From assembly GCA_037974665.1 (NCBI GenBank), contig CM075765.1:14689501-14753500 (forward strand): a stretch of 64,000 nt of DNA. Direction: 5' to 3'. The notes under the pieces are model-generated. The model was not told the origin of the DNA. It saw only the letters and a program-made list of their open reading frames with translations, and made no database searches. Positions 35,096 through 45,894 of this stretch are shown one piece after another. Positions within the stretch are counted from its first letter, which is position 1; each line of letters starts with the position of its first letter. Both the position numbers and the translations under genes were made by a program. This stretch comes from Ehretia macrophylla. Taxonomy: Eukaryota; Streptophyta; Magnoliopsida; Boraginales; Ehretiaceae.

Positions 35096-35507
35096 TACAT
35101 AACTAGTTAGCGTAATCATGTTGAATGTTGCTTTAGCGCAAAACTATACAAAAAATATTGTACAAACTACAAAATACCTTAGAGTAGTATTAACTAAAAA
35201 ATACCGTACACAAAATATTGTACACTCTTTTATACTAACAAAAATACTGTACAAAAAGTACAATACAAAAAAAAAAATTTCGGCCCCCCCAACATTGATT
35301 TCCTGGCTCCGCCTCTGTGTACCATGTCATTCATTAATTGCGTCTTCGAGATTTAGTCTTATGTTATCTATCTATACGTATGTTTGTTCTTGTATCACGT
35401 CATGCATTAATTGTGTAGTCGAGCCTTCATCTTATCCATCCACGTGTCCGTTGCTTTTATAAAATGTCATTTATTTGTTGTGTCTTCAACAATTGAAAAG
35501 GGAACCT

Positions 35508-36430
35508 CAGTTTTTTTGGTTTTTGTTTTTTGGTCAGAAATAAAACTTTATTAAATGCACGTATTACAAACGAAAGGGCCAAACCAACCCAGCCTGAGGA
35601 ACAACTATACAAAGGCCAAACCAAGTAGGTGGGCCAGAAACAGACAAGACCCAAAAACAGTGGGCAAAGAAAAGGGAAAAAACAACTTGAAATTGAAATT
35701 GGGCTGCAACCCAACTAGATGGGCCCAAAAACAAATCCTAGCCCAGAATAACCAAAAACAACTGAAATGACATCTCTGTCCTTGTTCTAGCAGCGACGCT
35801 AGCAATAGATCAGAGGTTTGATTGCTGTACGCTGGCAGTCAAATACAAAAAAAAATCAAGATCAAGGCTACCCATCAGACAAGAGGTAGAGGAAAGATTA
35901 GTAACATGTGGATCTACTAACGAAGAGCCATTTTCAATGTCATTAGATCCACCACTTTGACGACGACACCACCTAAGCCCGCCAAAGCCAAGAAAAAGGC
36001 AAAAATCTTGTATGCAGCAAGTCGAAAGATGCATAAAGAAGGACGCAACAACCTTTGAGATATCCCAAGTTGAGGAAGTTCAACACCCACAAATCCTGCA
36101 GCAACCACCAGCAACAAGGATGAGCAGGGCCCCAAGCCAATGAGGGTAGAAAACGAGGCCAGCGGGAAACCTCCACAAGAAAACACCACACATGGTGGTC
36201 AAAGCACCGAAAAATGGGTTGACATTAGTGGTGGTCGACGACTGAGGGGGATGAAACTCTTCATTGCAGATTTAATTGTGAAAGCATGAGATCTCACCTC
36301 ATGGCCATGAAAGCATAAATCATTTGGGTAGAAAATGGGCATATTTGTCTTGAGAGGTAAGTCCTCATCATCACTGGAGTCTGGTAGGAAGAGAAACAAA
36401 GAGATGAGAGAAGCCATGGCCAAATCAAGG
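35508..36430 (-). mobile_element. Retroposed sequence (unit C), coding unrecognised
   Basis: The minus strand ends AATAAAGTTTTATTTCTGACC plus an A-rich stretch, as in unit B, but extends further upstream to about 36430. Overlapping frames of 66-90 residues (35457-36423) have leucine/phenylalanine-rich stretches and the short acidic run DSSDDEDLP, and match no family I recognise. It may be the 3' part of a LINE or a processed transcript. Confidence 0.4.
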
Positions 36431-36699
36431 AGATTGGCTTAGAGGGTATAGTACTTGTTAGTAAAATTAGGAAAAAATAATGTGAGTATATATATAATTT
36501 GCATATTGAATATAAATCCAATTGACGGAATTATCATATTATCGTAAATTATAATTTAAATAAAAAATAAAACTACGAATAACAAACCAACAAATGAGGT
36601 TTACTTGTTCTTGATTGAATATTTTGCAAAGTAAAAGAATACCAGAATATACCAATTATAAGATCGAGATCTGAATTTGATTCAGTGTCCTTAAGACTT
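36431..36699. other. Spacer between array and copia 3
   Basis: AT-rich; nothing recognised. It marks where the duplicated array gives way to the retrotransposon region. Confidence 0.4.
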
Positions 36700-36715
36700 T
36701 TATCGTCCCGTTTCA

Positions 36716-37955
36716 GTGCTTACGGTTACTGGTGCAAGTCTCTTAGGATATAACGATCTTCGTCTTGTTATTGATGAATTGATGGGGTCACTTCAAACTT
36801 TTGAGATAAATTTTAAGCAAAAGAAGAAAGAAAAAAGCATTGCACTGAAGGTTGAAGTTGAAAGGAAAGAAATGCTAAGCTCTTCGGATGATGAGGAATT
36901 TGAAATCTCTGAATCCTTAGCCTTGCTTACCAAGAATTTCAACAGAGTTTTGAAAAAGTAGGACAAACGGAGAAAAGGTTTTAGACAGTTGAACTTTGAC
37001 AAGAAGCCTCATGTTGCAACAACGATTGACACATTTAAGAAACAAAACTCCAAACCAATCGATGAAAAGAAAAAGAGTAAAGGCATACAATACCGTGAAT
37101 GCGAAGGCTTTGGCCACATTCAAGCTGAATGTGCCAATACCTTGAAGAAGAAGAAAAAGGCCATGGAAGTTACTTGGAGTGATGTGGAGTCAGAGGAATC
37201 CTCAGAGAGTGACGAGGAACACTTGTAACTTTGTTGCATTCAAAGTTGCAACAGCATCTCAAGAGATCAGTCTGAATGAAGAAGTTGGTACAGCTGTTAC
37301 AGCACCAAGTGAAACAGACGATGAAATAAGTGAATCTGATTGCATTGAGTCAGACAATGATGGTGATTTGGATAACGAATAAGTCATAAAAACGTACAAA
37401 GACATGTACGAAAAATGAGTGATCGTGTACAAGAAAAACCAGGGACTGGAGTTGAGAATCATTGGTTTGGAAAAACAAAAATCAGAACTGAAAAACCTGG
37501 CTGAAGAAAGACTGATGGAAGTGCAGATGTTGCAACATGAATTGAAACAGATGCAGCGAAATGTAAAAATGCTGAATTCTGGAACTGAAAAATTGGATCA
37601 CATGTTATCCATTCAAAAATCGAGCAGTGATCATACTGGATTTGGTTTTTGTGAAGGAGAATCTTCTGGAAAAACTATTTTTGTCAAAAGTTCAAAAGAT
37701 TCAGAATTACAGCACAATATTGCGCCTGCACAGAATAACAGTAAAAATACTTTGGTTACGGATGTAACAACAAAGACCGCGACATCGCAGAAGCAACAAA
37801 GGAAAGAGAAGAACAAGTTCGTTCCCATCTGTCATTTTTGCCTTGCACTTAGACACATCAAATCTCACTGCTTCAAATTTCAAAGAATGCTGAAAAATGT
37901 AAGTTTCTCAATTAGCGAAAGAGATAATCACACGTATTTTTACAACACAAGGTAA
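36716..37955 (+). pseudogene. copia 3 gag (C-terminal part)
   Basis: Begins inside gag (IDELMGSLQTFEINFKQ). A stop interrupts at 36959, then comes a zinc-knuckle region IQYRECEGFGHIQAEC whose first cysteine is tyrosine (TAC for TGC), so the CCHC motif is broken. Acidic stretches follow, with a frameshift near 37215 and stops at 37380 and 37416. A coiled-coil segment (37440-37620, rich in L/E/K/Q with MLQHELKQMQ) precedes a second zinc-like motif CHFCLALRHIKSHC (about 37832-37875). Gag forms the particle shell in intact relatives. This copy cannot. Confidence 0.8.
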
Positions 37956-38008
37956 GACAATTATGGGTAAAGAAATCCGACTTAGCTTGTTTTGTTGCTT
38001 ATACCTCT

Positions 38009-39134
38009 ATGCAATCTAGTACTGCTAATTCTTGGTACTTTGATAGTGGATGTTCTAGATATATGATAGGTATGCGTGAAGCTTTGAGCAACTACAAGGA
38101 GTGCGATGAAGGCCAAGTTACTTTTGGAGATGGTGTTAAAGGAAAAATACTTAGAAGAGGAACATTGGACTTTGAAGGCTTTCCGAGGCTCAAGAAAGTA
38201 CTGCATGTGGATGGTTTAAAAACTAATCTTATCAGTATTAGTCAATTGTGTGATCAAGGCTTACATGTAAAATTACTAAAGATGGTTGTCATGTGTTAAA
38301 TATTACTAACAATTGTGTGCTTACAAGAAAGAGGTCAGCTGACAACTGCTACATGATCACATCGTCTCAAGAACAATCATTGTCGTGTTACAACAGTACC
38401 TGTGACAATGCTGAAATTTGGCACCAGAGATTGGGATACTTAAATTATAAATTGCTGACCAAAATTGTGAATGTAGGTGTAGTATGAGGTGTACCAAAGT
38501 TGAAAAATAGGCAATCAGGTATGTGTAGTTCCTGTTAGATGGGCAAACAAGTAATAGCATCACACAAGATGTTGCAACATGTGTCAACCAAGAAAATCTT
38601 AGAACTATTGCACATGGATCTCATGGGTCCAATGCAAACCGAAAGCATCGGAGGTAAGAGATATGTGTTTGTCTATGTGGATGATTTCTCTAGATATATG
38701 TTTGTGGATTTTCTTAGAGAAAAGTCTAACACTTTTGAGGTTTTTAAGAAATTGTGCTTAAGGTTAAAAACTGAAAAATGTTGCAACATCCGGAAAGTCA
38801 TCAGAATAAAGAGTGACCATGGTAAAGAATTTGAGAATCATTCTTTTACTGAGTTTTGCAATGCACATGGAATAACTCATGAATTCTCTGCACCAAAAAC
38901 TCCACAACAGAATGGTGTGGTTGAGAGAAAGAATAGAACAATTCAAGAAATGGCTCGTGTGATGTTGAATGATAAAAATATTCCCCCACAGGTTTTGGGC
39001 AGAAGCAGTTAACACTGCGTGTTATACCACCAATCAAGTGTTTCTAAGACCAGGTACCACCAAAACTACTTATGAAATTTGGAAAGGTAAGAAGCCCTCA
39101 CTGGGTTATTTTCATGTGTTTGGGAGTACATGTT
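38009..39134 (+). pseudogene. copia 3 protease and integrase
   Basis: The protease site reads WYFDSGCSRYM at about 38031 (DSG present; the usual A is C). Then the pre-integrase HHCC region (EIWHQRLGYLN; the CQMGK site is broken by a stop at 38536-38538), and the integrase core 38580-39000 with LHMDLMGPMQ, YVDDFSRYMFV, KSDHGKEFEN and APKTPQQNGVVERKNR. A frameshift at about 38990 continues with FWAEAVNTACYTTNQ and ends at FGSTCY where the Emigrant-like element is inserted. Stops at 38485 and 38536. Confidence 0.85.
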
Positions 39135-39137
39135 ATA

Positions 39138-39781
39138 CAGTATAACCTATTTAAATTAATGCTCGATAAATTAATAATCTCTTTTAATTAATAAAAATGT
39201 CTGGTTCTGATTTGGGACGAGTGTAAAAAGTTGTTAAATTTGATAAAATTATAAGATAATACATTTAAAATTTTTCATTTGTATTTTATTGACCCAAATA
39301 TTTCATAAATTAATAATTAACTAAAAAATATATAATAAATTGACTATGAAATTTTTCTTAAAATATGAATCAAGAGTAGCTTGTCTTTTGTTGAACTTCA
39401 AATCTAGTTGAATCTCATATTTAATTATTTAAAGAGAAAAAATTGAGATAATCCTACAAGGATTATGATACAAGATTAGATAAATTATTTCTCATCCTAA
39501 TTCTATAAGAACTTGGATACGAGATTAGAGAAACTTTATTCTAATCCTACTAAATTAAATTTTATCTTCTATTCTCATTACTTATCTTTTCAAATTGGAT
39601 CGAAAAAATACAAGTTACTTTTCAAAAAAAGACATCATAATCATAATATGTTTATTATAAAATCAAAAAAATAAAAATATCTCTATAAATTAATAGTTAT
39701 TAATTTATTGATAAATTAATATCTCGCTAAATTAATAGAATTTGGTGGTCCCAACGCTATTAATTTAAAGAGGTTCTACTG
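39138..39781. mobile_element. Emigrant/Lemi1-like (pogo type) element inside copia 3 pol
   Basis: Ends CAGTATAACCTATTTAAATT and AATTTAAAGAGGTTCTACTG are inverted repeats very close to the Emigrant MITE termini as I remember them, and the target duplication is TA (39136-39137 and 39782-39783). Removing the element rejoins the integrase reading TGTTATATTTTGAATGA (CYILN), so the insertion is precise. The 644-bp interior is AT-rich with no transposase frame. Confidence 0.85.
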
Positions 39782-39785
39782 TATT

Positions 39786-41240
39786 TTGAATGATAGAGAA
39801 CGAAGAGGAATTGAATCAATTTGTGAGAAATAATGTTTGGACCTTAGTTCCTAGGCCAAAAGATGTTAATATCATTGGAACTAAATGGATCTTTAAAAAT
39901 AAGACTGATGAAAATGGTAACATAACTAAAAATAAGGCTAAACTTGTAACTCAAGGGTATACAAAAGTAGAAGGTGTTGATTTTGATAAGACCTTTGATC
40001 CAGTTGCTAGGCTTGAATCCATTAGGTTGTTGTTATTCATGGCTTGTGTGTTAAAATTGAAATTGTTTCAAATGGACGTAAATAGTGCATTCTTAAATGG
40101 AATCTTGAATGAGGAAGCCTATGTTGAGCAACCTAATGGCTTTGAGGACCCACATTATCCTTCATATGTGTATAAATTGAAAAAAATGGCTTGTATGGAT
40201 TGAAACAAGCTCCTCGAGCTTGGTATGATAGGTTGACAAAATTTCTGATTGATAAAGGCCACCAAAGAAGGGGAGTTGACAAAACCTTATTTGTCAAAAG
40301 ATTTGGCTAAGGTATTCTCATCGTACAAATTTATGTTGATGACATTGTGTTTGGTGCAACATCTAAAAACAAAGTTGATGAATTTGTGAGATACATGAAG
40401 CATGAATTTGAAATGAGCATGGTTGGAGAACTAACATATTTTCTTGGATTGCAGGTCAGGCAAAGTGAAGACGAAATTTTTATATCTCAAGAAAAGTACG
40501 CCAGATTTGGACTATAATCATCTAAGTCTTCAAGAACCCCCATGAGTGTGACCACTAAGCTGACTAGGAGTGAGTATGAGAAATCAGTTGAACCTAGTTT
40601 ATATAGAAGCATGATAGGAAGCTTGTTGTATCTTACAGCAAGTAGACCTGACATTTGTTTTAATGTTGGAGTGTGTGCTAGATACCAAGCAGACCCTAAA
40701 GAATCTCACTTAGCTGCTGTAAAAAGAATAATCAAATATGTGAGTGGAACTTTGGATCTTGGAATTTGGTTTACCAATGACACTAATACAAGTCTTGTTG
40801 GTTTTAGTGATGTTGATTGGGCAGGTAATGCAGATGATAGAAGAGCACAACTGGTGGATGTTTCTACATTGGTAATAATTTGGTGTCTTTGTACAGCAAG
40901 AAGCCAAACTCAATCTCTTTATCAATAGCTGAAGCAGAATACACAACTACAAGAAGTTGTTGTGCACAACTTCTATGGATGAAATAGATGCTGGATGATT
41001 ATGGAATGGAGAATCAGGTTTTGACAGTCTATTGTGATAATTTGAGTGCCATTAACATATCTAAAAATCTTGTTCAGCACTCTCGCACTAAGTACATTGA
41101 CATTTGACATCACTTTATTTGTGAGCTTGTTGAAACAAAAACCCTTGTTTTGGAACATGTTGCAACAAAAAAACGACTGGCAGATATTTTTACTAAAGCT
41201 TTGGATCCCTTGAGATTTGAAACCTTGAGAAAAGGCTAAG
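39786..41240 (+). pseudogene. copia 3 reverse transcriptase and RNase H
   Basis: RT begins near EEELNQFVRNNVWTLVPRP (39800; the segment between the integrase end and here is deleted). It carries GTKWIFKNK, the first catalytic region (LFQMDVNSAFLNG, about 40066-40104), LKQAPRAWYDRL in another frame, and the catalytic YVDD at 40332-40343. LTASRPDICF and AVKRIIKYVSGTLDLG follow, then RNase H with AEAEYTT, YCDNLSAINIS and RLADIFTKALDP, ending about 41240. Stops at 40308, 40985 and 41105 and frameshifts near 40195, 40515 and 40850 make it non-functional. Confidence 0.85.
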
Positions 41241-42350
41241 GAATTTGTAGTTTATAGTGTTGCATCATGCATTGTAAAAGGGTCATAAGATACGCTTGAG
41301 ATCGCTAAAAGTTTGATAATCAATTTAACTTGTGATTTAGTTAGTGAACCATACTATCTTGTACACACTGAATATTGGATTAAGAAAGCTAATCCTAATA
41401 TCTAGTGAGTGCAGGAGCTTGAACTATTTGATGACTAGGGATAAAAGAGATAAGTCTCTCGAAATCCATTCCTGTACTCTATTAATTTGAGAGAAAAGAA
41501 AAAAAAAACAACACAATGCAGGAAACAAAGCACTGGAAAGAGTTACCTAATCCAAAGTAAAGGTATTAGTGTGAAAGCTACTAGTTGCAACATGAGTTGA
41601 AACAACAAAAATATATATGCAGTTACAACATGAACTGAAACAACCAAAAAGATATCTACGGTTGCAACATGCACTGAAACTGAAACAATCTAAAAATAGC
41701 TCTTCCTGCGGAATGAATAGATGGTCAAGTATGCTTGAGCAAATAGGGAAAGTTTCTACACTTGCAGGGTTGATGGTGAAGGCAATCTTGTTCAGGGTTT
41801 AGCTTCATACACACACATGGTTCATTGCTTAAATCCTTGACTAAATTGAGTATTAATGAGTAAATCTTCTTGAGTAATTTTGTGATCCCTGAACACATCA
41901 TGCATTTTAATTTCTTATTTATTATTATTTTTTTTAAAAAAAGGGAAAAAATTTCAGGGGATTCAAGAAAAAGGTGGAAAAATGCTGTCAAGACTATTGT
42001 TGCGACATTGGTTCTAACTTCGTAATGGAACAACCTGATTTATTGTTGTTGCAACTTCAAACGTCACAAGTCTAGAAAACAAAGTTTTTGCACGAGATTT
42101 TTGATCTTTCTGAACTAACATTTACAGTTTTAATGCAGTTCCCTTTTTGAAATCCCCAAGAACGTGGGATTGGTGGATGGTTACCGAAGGCGGCAAATTA
42201 GGGCACAATTTTCGCTGAGAAATTAAATGGCTTTCCATCTTCAAGCTTGTTTTTGTTTTTCAATTGCTTGTGTACTAACTTCATCTCTCTCACCCTCTCA
42301 TTCTTTGTCTTTTCGAAACTTGGTTTATTTACCCACTTGCAGAACCAACC
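41241..42350 (+). other. Spacer between pol and accessory ORF of copia 3, with gag-like repeat
   Basis: Mostly non-coding. At 41596-41700 three imperfect repeats of about 37 bp (TTGCAACATGAGTTGAAAC-type) encode LQHELKQ-like heptads, and the reading to about 41800 resembles the gag coiled-coil region of the same element (37500-37650). A piece of gag has therefore probably been copied here. Confidence 0.5.
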
Positions 42351-43914
42351 ATGATAAAAACAAGATCAAGAGGTAGACAATAGGGAAACCCTAAACTAGG
42401 AGCACTAGAAGGGGTTTCAACATAACCCATCACCATTGATGAGCCGTCATCTCCCACAGTGGTTGTTGGCATTGTTCCAACACCACCATCAACCACCTTT
42501 GGCTTAGGAGAATTACCACTTCAATGGCCACCTAGGGCTCGAACTGAAAACCAACGAGTTGACCCAGACTGGACTCCAACAGGGTTAGATGTGGAAGTCT
42601 TTATCAACCCTACTCAACACTATCTAGAAGACGAACACTTTTCGGGCTCTACTGCAATGCCCAATGTCGTAACACCAGACGTAGCACCACCTTCTACTCT
42701 AACAACAAAAGCAACACCCGATGTTGCAACACCACCACCCACATCACACATTACTACTGCAGCCAAATCATCAGGAGACACCACTGCAGAGATACCCATC
42801 TCAGATGCTGGGGATATTGCAGCTGCGCGTACAACATCGAGTCATAGAACCAAATCCGCTGATGCTGCTGAAGCCACGCTTGCAGAATAACTCCGTCGGG
42901 TCAAAAAGGATGGGAGGAAGAAGCATGTTGGGCAATGGCAGAACAAGCGTCGTGCCACCTCATTTCCCAAGCCAACAAAGGCTGCGAAGCGACCATGCCC
43001 AGAAAATGATATTCCTTCTGCTTTTTCCCCGCGATTCTACTTTTCAGAATCTAAATATAAGTTTCACTTAATGTTACAACGCAAGTTTCTTATGGAGAAA
43101 TCAATAAATTTGAAGTCCTATCGAAACACTGGTATCGAAGACTTGCTTAGGGTTAGGAAGTTGTTAACTTCGTTTGAAAAATTGAGCTATTTCTCTGGTA
43201 ATTTGGTCTATGAATTCTACTCCAATCTGTACCAAAATATTGATGTTGCAATATCAAAGTACTACCATAGGATCTATGTTCGCAAACATGTTTTCACATT
43301 CTCACATTCTGCTATTAATACCTATCTTGAGTGTGATCCCTCTGAGGAATTTAATCTTGATATCTCTCTGACTGCTATTGCCACCGAGCTTGTGGGTGAG
43401 CCCTATGAATGGAAACCAGATGCAAGGCTACCTAGCCTCAAACTCACCTCCAAATATGCTGCTTTGCATAAGATAGCCATTGCCAACTGGTACCCCACAA
43501 AGCATTCTACAACTTTGCGTGTTAAATTGGGCAAATTTAGGGGAGGTTATCTTTGATCGGATCAATAAAGAAGGGGCAAAAGAATTTGTGAGTCAATACT
43601 TGCCATATCCCTCTCTTATTTATGGTCTTCTCTTGTCGCAACATCAGGTCCTACATAAGCAAGAGGAAGTGCATCAACTTCCCTCTCATTTGTTCTTCTT
43701 TAAGAAATTCTTGCAGGGTACCCATAAGAATGATCTCCAGGGGGAGCCGACTGTTATTGCTACCCCTTCCACCACAGGGAATGCAAGTTTGTCTGTTGAT
43801 CAGTCTGAAGTGTTGTACCATATACAACAACTTCGGGAGGCCATTGAGGAACTGCGAGAGGAGCAAGGAAATATCCAGGCTAATCAGGACCAAATTCATC
43901 AGACTTTGGCTTAA
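42351..43914 (+). pseudogene. Accessory ORF downstream of pol in copia 3 (putative plant transposon protein-like domain)
   Basis: The frame starts ATG at 42351 (MIKTRSRGRQ). It has in-frame stops at 42381, 42432 and 42888 and a frameshift near 43550, ending at 43914, about 520 codons in all. Layout: a Pro/Thr-rich N-terminal part; a basic stretch (KKDGRKKHVGQWQNKRR); a globular domain at about 43080-43690 with LVYEFYSNLY, HVFTFSHSAINTYL, LHKIAIANWYPTKH and LPYPSLIYGLL; then a C-terminal coiled coil (43800-43910: IQQLREAIEELREEQGN). The globular part resembles the family I know as putative plant transposon protein, found in plant retroelement polyproteins; its function is unknown to me. No membrane segment or signal peptide is seen, so it does not look like a classical envelope. 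Confidence 0.7.
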
Positions 43915-44373
43915 CTTCTCAAAGGGCAGAATGCCATAATGGTGCATTTGATGGGATCTCCTTCTAGTTGATGCTGCTCCATTTTTGTTTCTTGGATAAT
44001 ATTTTTAGGTCTGTTGCTCTAATACTATTATGACATTATGTGTTTGTCTGCTACTGTCTCTTCACCTTCTTTGCCTTTGGTTTGGCAAAAAAAATGAGAT
44101 TAACATGTGTTACTTTCCACTGCTTTGTTCTATTTTACTCGTTGCCTTGGTATACTTATATTTTGCATTTATCTGTGTATTGGTTTATTACTGCTTGCCA
44201 CCTGCTATCGTGTATGTTAAATCTTGCTCTGATAACTACTGTACACGTGTTACTCCTACTGTTGCAACAGGAACCACAAGACTCACAGGAACTTATCTTC
44301 TATGCTTGAGCAGTTACAGATGTTCAATCTTGTGCTACATGGGTTTTGCCAAAACAAAGCCAAAGGGGGAGAT
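43915..44373 (+). other. Untranslated 3' internal region of copia 3
   Basis: Overlapping frames at 44030-44398 are hydrophobic and cysteine-rich because the DNA is T-rich; no family match. Ends in the purine tract before the LTR. Confidence 0.45.
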
Positions 44374-45350
44374 TGTTGAGGTGATTAATGTTGATTGACA
44401 ATTAATTGGCTATGTTTTGCAAAACGTATGTTTACCATATTTGTGCTTTTACCTTTTGGATGTGCAAGGTAAAATATTATGGTAACTTACCATAAAAGAA
44501 GAAGTCCTGTGATTGCATTAATTGTCCTTTTGCCAAAAAGGAAAACAGGTTTTATGAGAAAGATTCTTTCTTTAAAGCCAAGGCATGACAAATATTTATA
44601 TGGAGGCACAGGACGTGAAGGAAAGGGGGAAAAAAAGAGAAAAAGACGCGGGCAATCTAAAGTATAGACATTGGGAATGTAGTGTTCCGTGTCGTGTTGC
44701 AACACGAATTGTGTTCTTGTTCTTGATTGTATTAAGTGTTACAACTTTGTTGTTTTTGACAGAGAGTCATGAACAAATTGGTTTAAGTCTTTGAATGTTT
44801 AGATTCTTGTATCGTCTGTTCATTTTTCAGGAGAAGAAAGTGTAGTTCTCAGGAGAGAACATCGCAAGTCGAGGGGAGCTCGCTAAACCGAAGTTCATTG
44901 AGGAGTTTATCATCAAGGCGTCAAACGACAAGAAGGAGTCTTTACTTGTGTAAGTTCATTGATGTTATAACTGATTATATTTCTTAATGAACAGGTTTGT
45001 TGGACCAGGGGAGGTCTCGTGGACGTAGACCGCACGATTGAACTACGTTAAATTTTGGTGTTCTTGTTTCTGTTCCAACGTTTTTATTTCCGCTGCTAGT
45101 TGCTATTACTGACTGTGGTAGAACATTAAGTGGAACAATGCATTAACTGACTAAGCTAACGGATTGTTGATAAACTATGAAAGAAGTTATGATCCAATTA
45201 ATGTTGCAACATCATATGTAACAAATTTGTTTTTCACCAAGTAGTTGCATCATGTTTTTCATATTTACCACAGAATTCTGTCAATAGAGAGAATTAGTCA
45301 TATTACTCCAAAAATTATCTATACGTATACTGCATAAACTCTAACAAAAA
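44374..45350 (+). repeat. 3' LTR of copia 3 (right end not fixed)
   Basis: Starts TGTTGAGGTG immediately after the purine tract. A TATA-like ATTTATATGG is at about 44594, followed by leader-like sequence with GACGTAGACCGCACG, reminiscent of SIRE-type LTRs. The 3' boundary cannot be set without a second LTR; TAACA near 45350 is one possibility. The remaining 45351-45889 is AT-rich with no feature recognised. Confidence 0.55.
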
Positions 45351-45894
45351 TAAAAGATAAAAAAATAAAAATTCCGAGTTTTATATCAAGTCATTTTAGC
45401 ATAATGACAGTAAAGAGTTATTCACTCCCTGTTGGCCACTTGCAAATGACATGTTACTTTTGGAAAATAATTGTTGGACCCAAATAAATATTTATACTAG
45501 TGAAATCTACATAATGTAAATCTCATCAGTATTGTGACTATCGTAAGATCCGGCCAATTAGATCTAATTACTTTCGTTATTTTTTCTCCTTAGATACATT
45601 TGTTTCAAGCCTTTCCATTATATGGATGCCAATTTAAATGTCAACAAAAGATCAAGGTTCATACAAGGGTTGGTAGTCAAATAAGGTTTGGAATGGATGT
45701 CTACCATCTTAAAATGTGTATTGTATTTCCTCAAAAGTAAAATATTTTCTTTATTTGCATGCCATTGACTGAATATAGGTTATTTAAAACCCTTCTAACA
45801 AATTACAAATTATATCTATACATACATCTTTTTATAAAAGATGAGATGTTTTTATATTAGGTCACGTGTCCCATTATTATTATGTGTTGATTTC

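Larger units (their letters stand above)
34014..35317. mobile_element. Non-autonomous hAT element (1304 bp)
   Basis: Ends CAGGGGCGGAGG and GGCTCCGCCTCTG form the characteristic plant hAT terminal repeat. An 8-bp duplication AGTACCAC (34006-34013) / TGTACCAT (35318-35325) matches 6 of 8, and unit B has the uninterrupted TTGTACCATGTC. GC-rich tips (GGGGGGGCC, GGCCCCCCC) enclose an AT-rich interior with a TA microsatellite, a tRNA-like module and a large internal duplication. No transposase. Confidence 0.88.
36700..45350 (+). mobile_element. Ty1/copia element 3 (SIRE-like), 5' truncated
   Basis: Order on the plus strand: gag remnant, protease, integrase, RT, RNase H, a long gap, an accessory ORF, a purine tract CAAAGGGGGAGA (44363-44372) and a 3' LTR from TGTTGAGG at 44374. 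The accessory ORF beyond pol and the long spacer are typical of the SIRE/Maximus lineage. The 5' LTR, primer site and gag N-terminus are absent. Most coding frames have stops. An Emigrant-like element interrupts it at 39138-39781. Confidence 0.8.

Noticed and set aside
35457..36521. Cluster of 65-90 residue minus-strand frames as a host gene
   Set aside because: Overlapping frames with no consistent reading or splice pattern, ending in a poly(A)-like 3' end. More likely a retroposed sequence.
44030..44398. Hydrophobic cysteine-rich frames as an envelope protein of copia 3
   Set aside because: Two frames overlap in T-rich DNA with no start context, signal peptide or family match. They are better explained as untranslated sequence.
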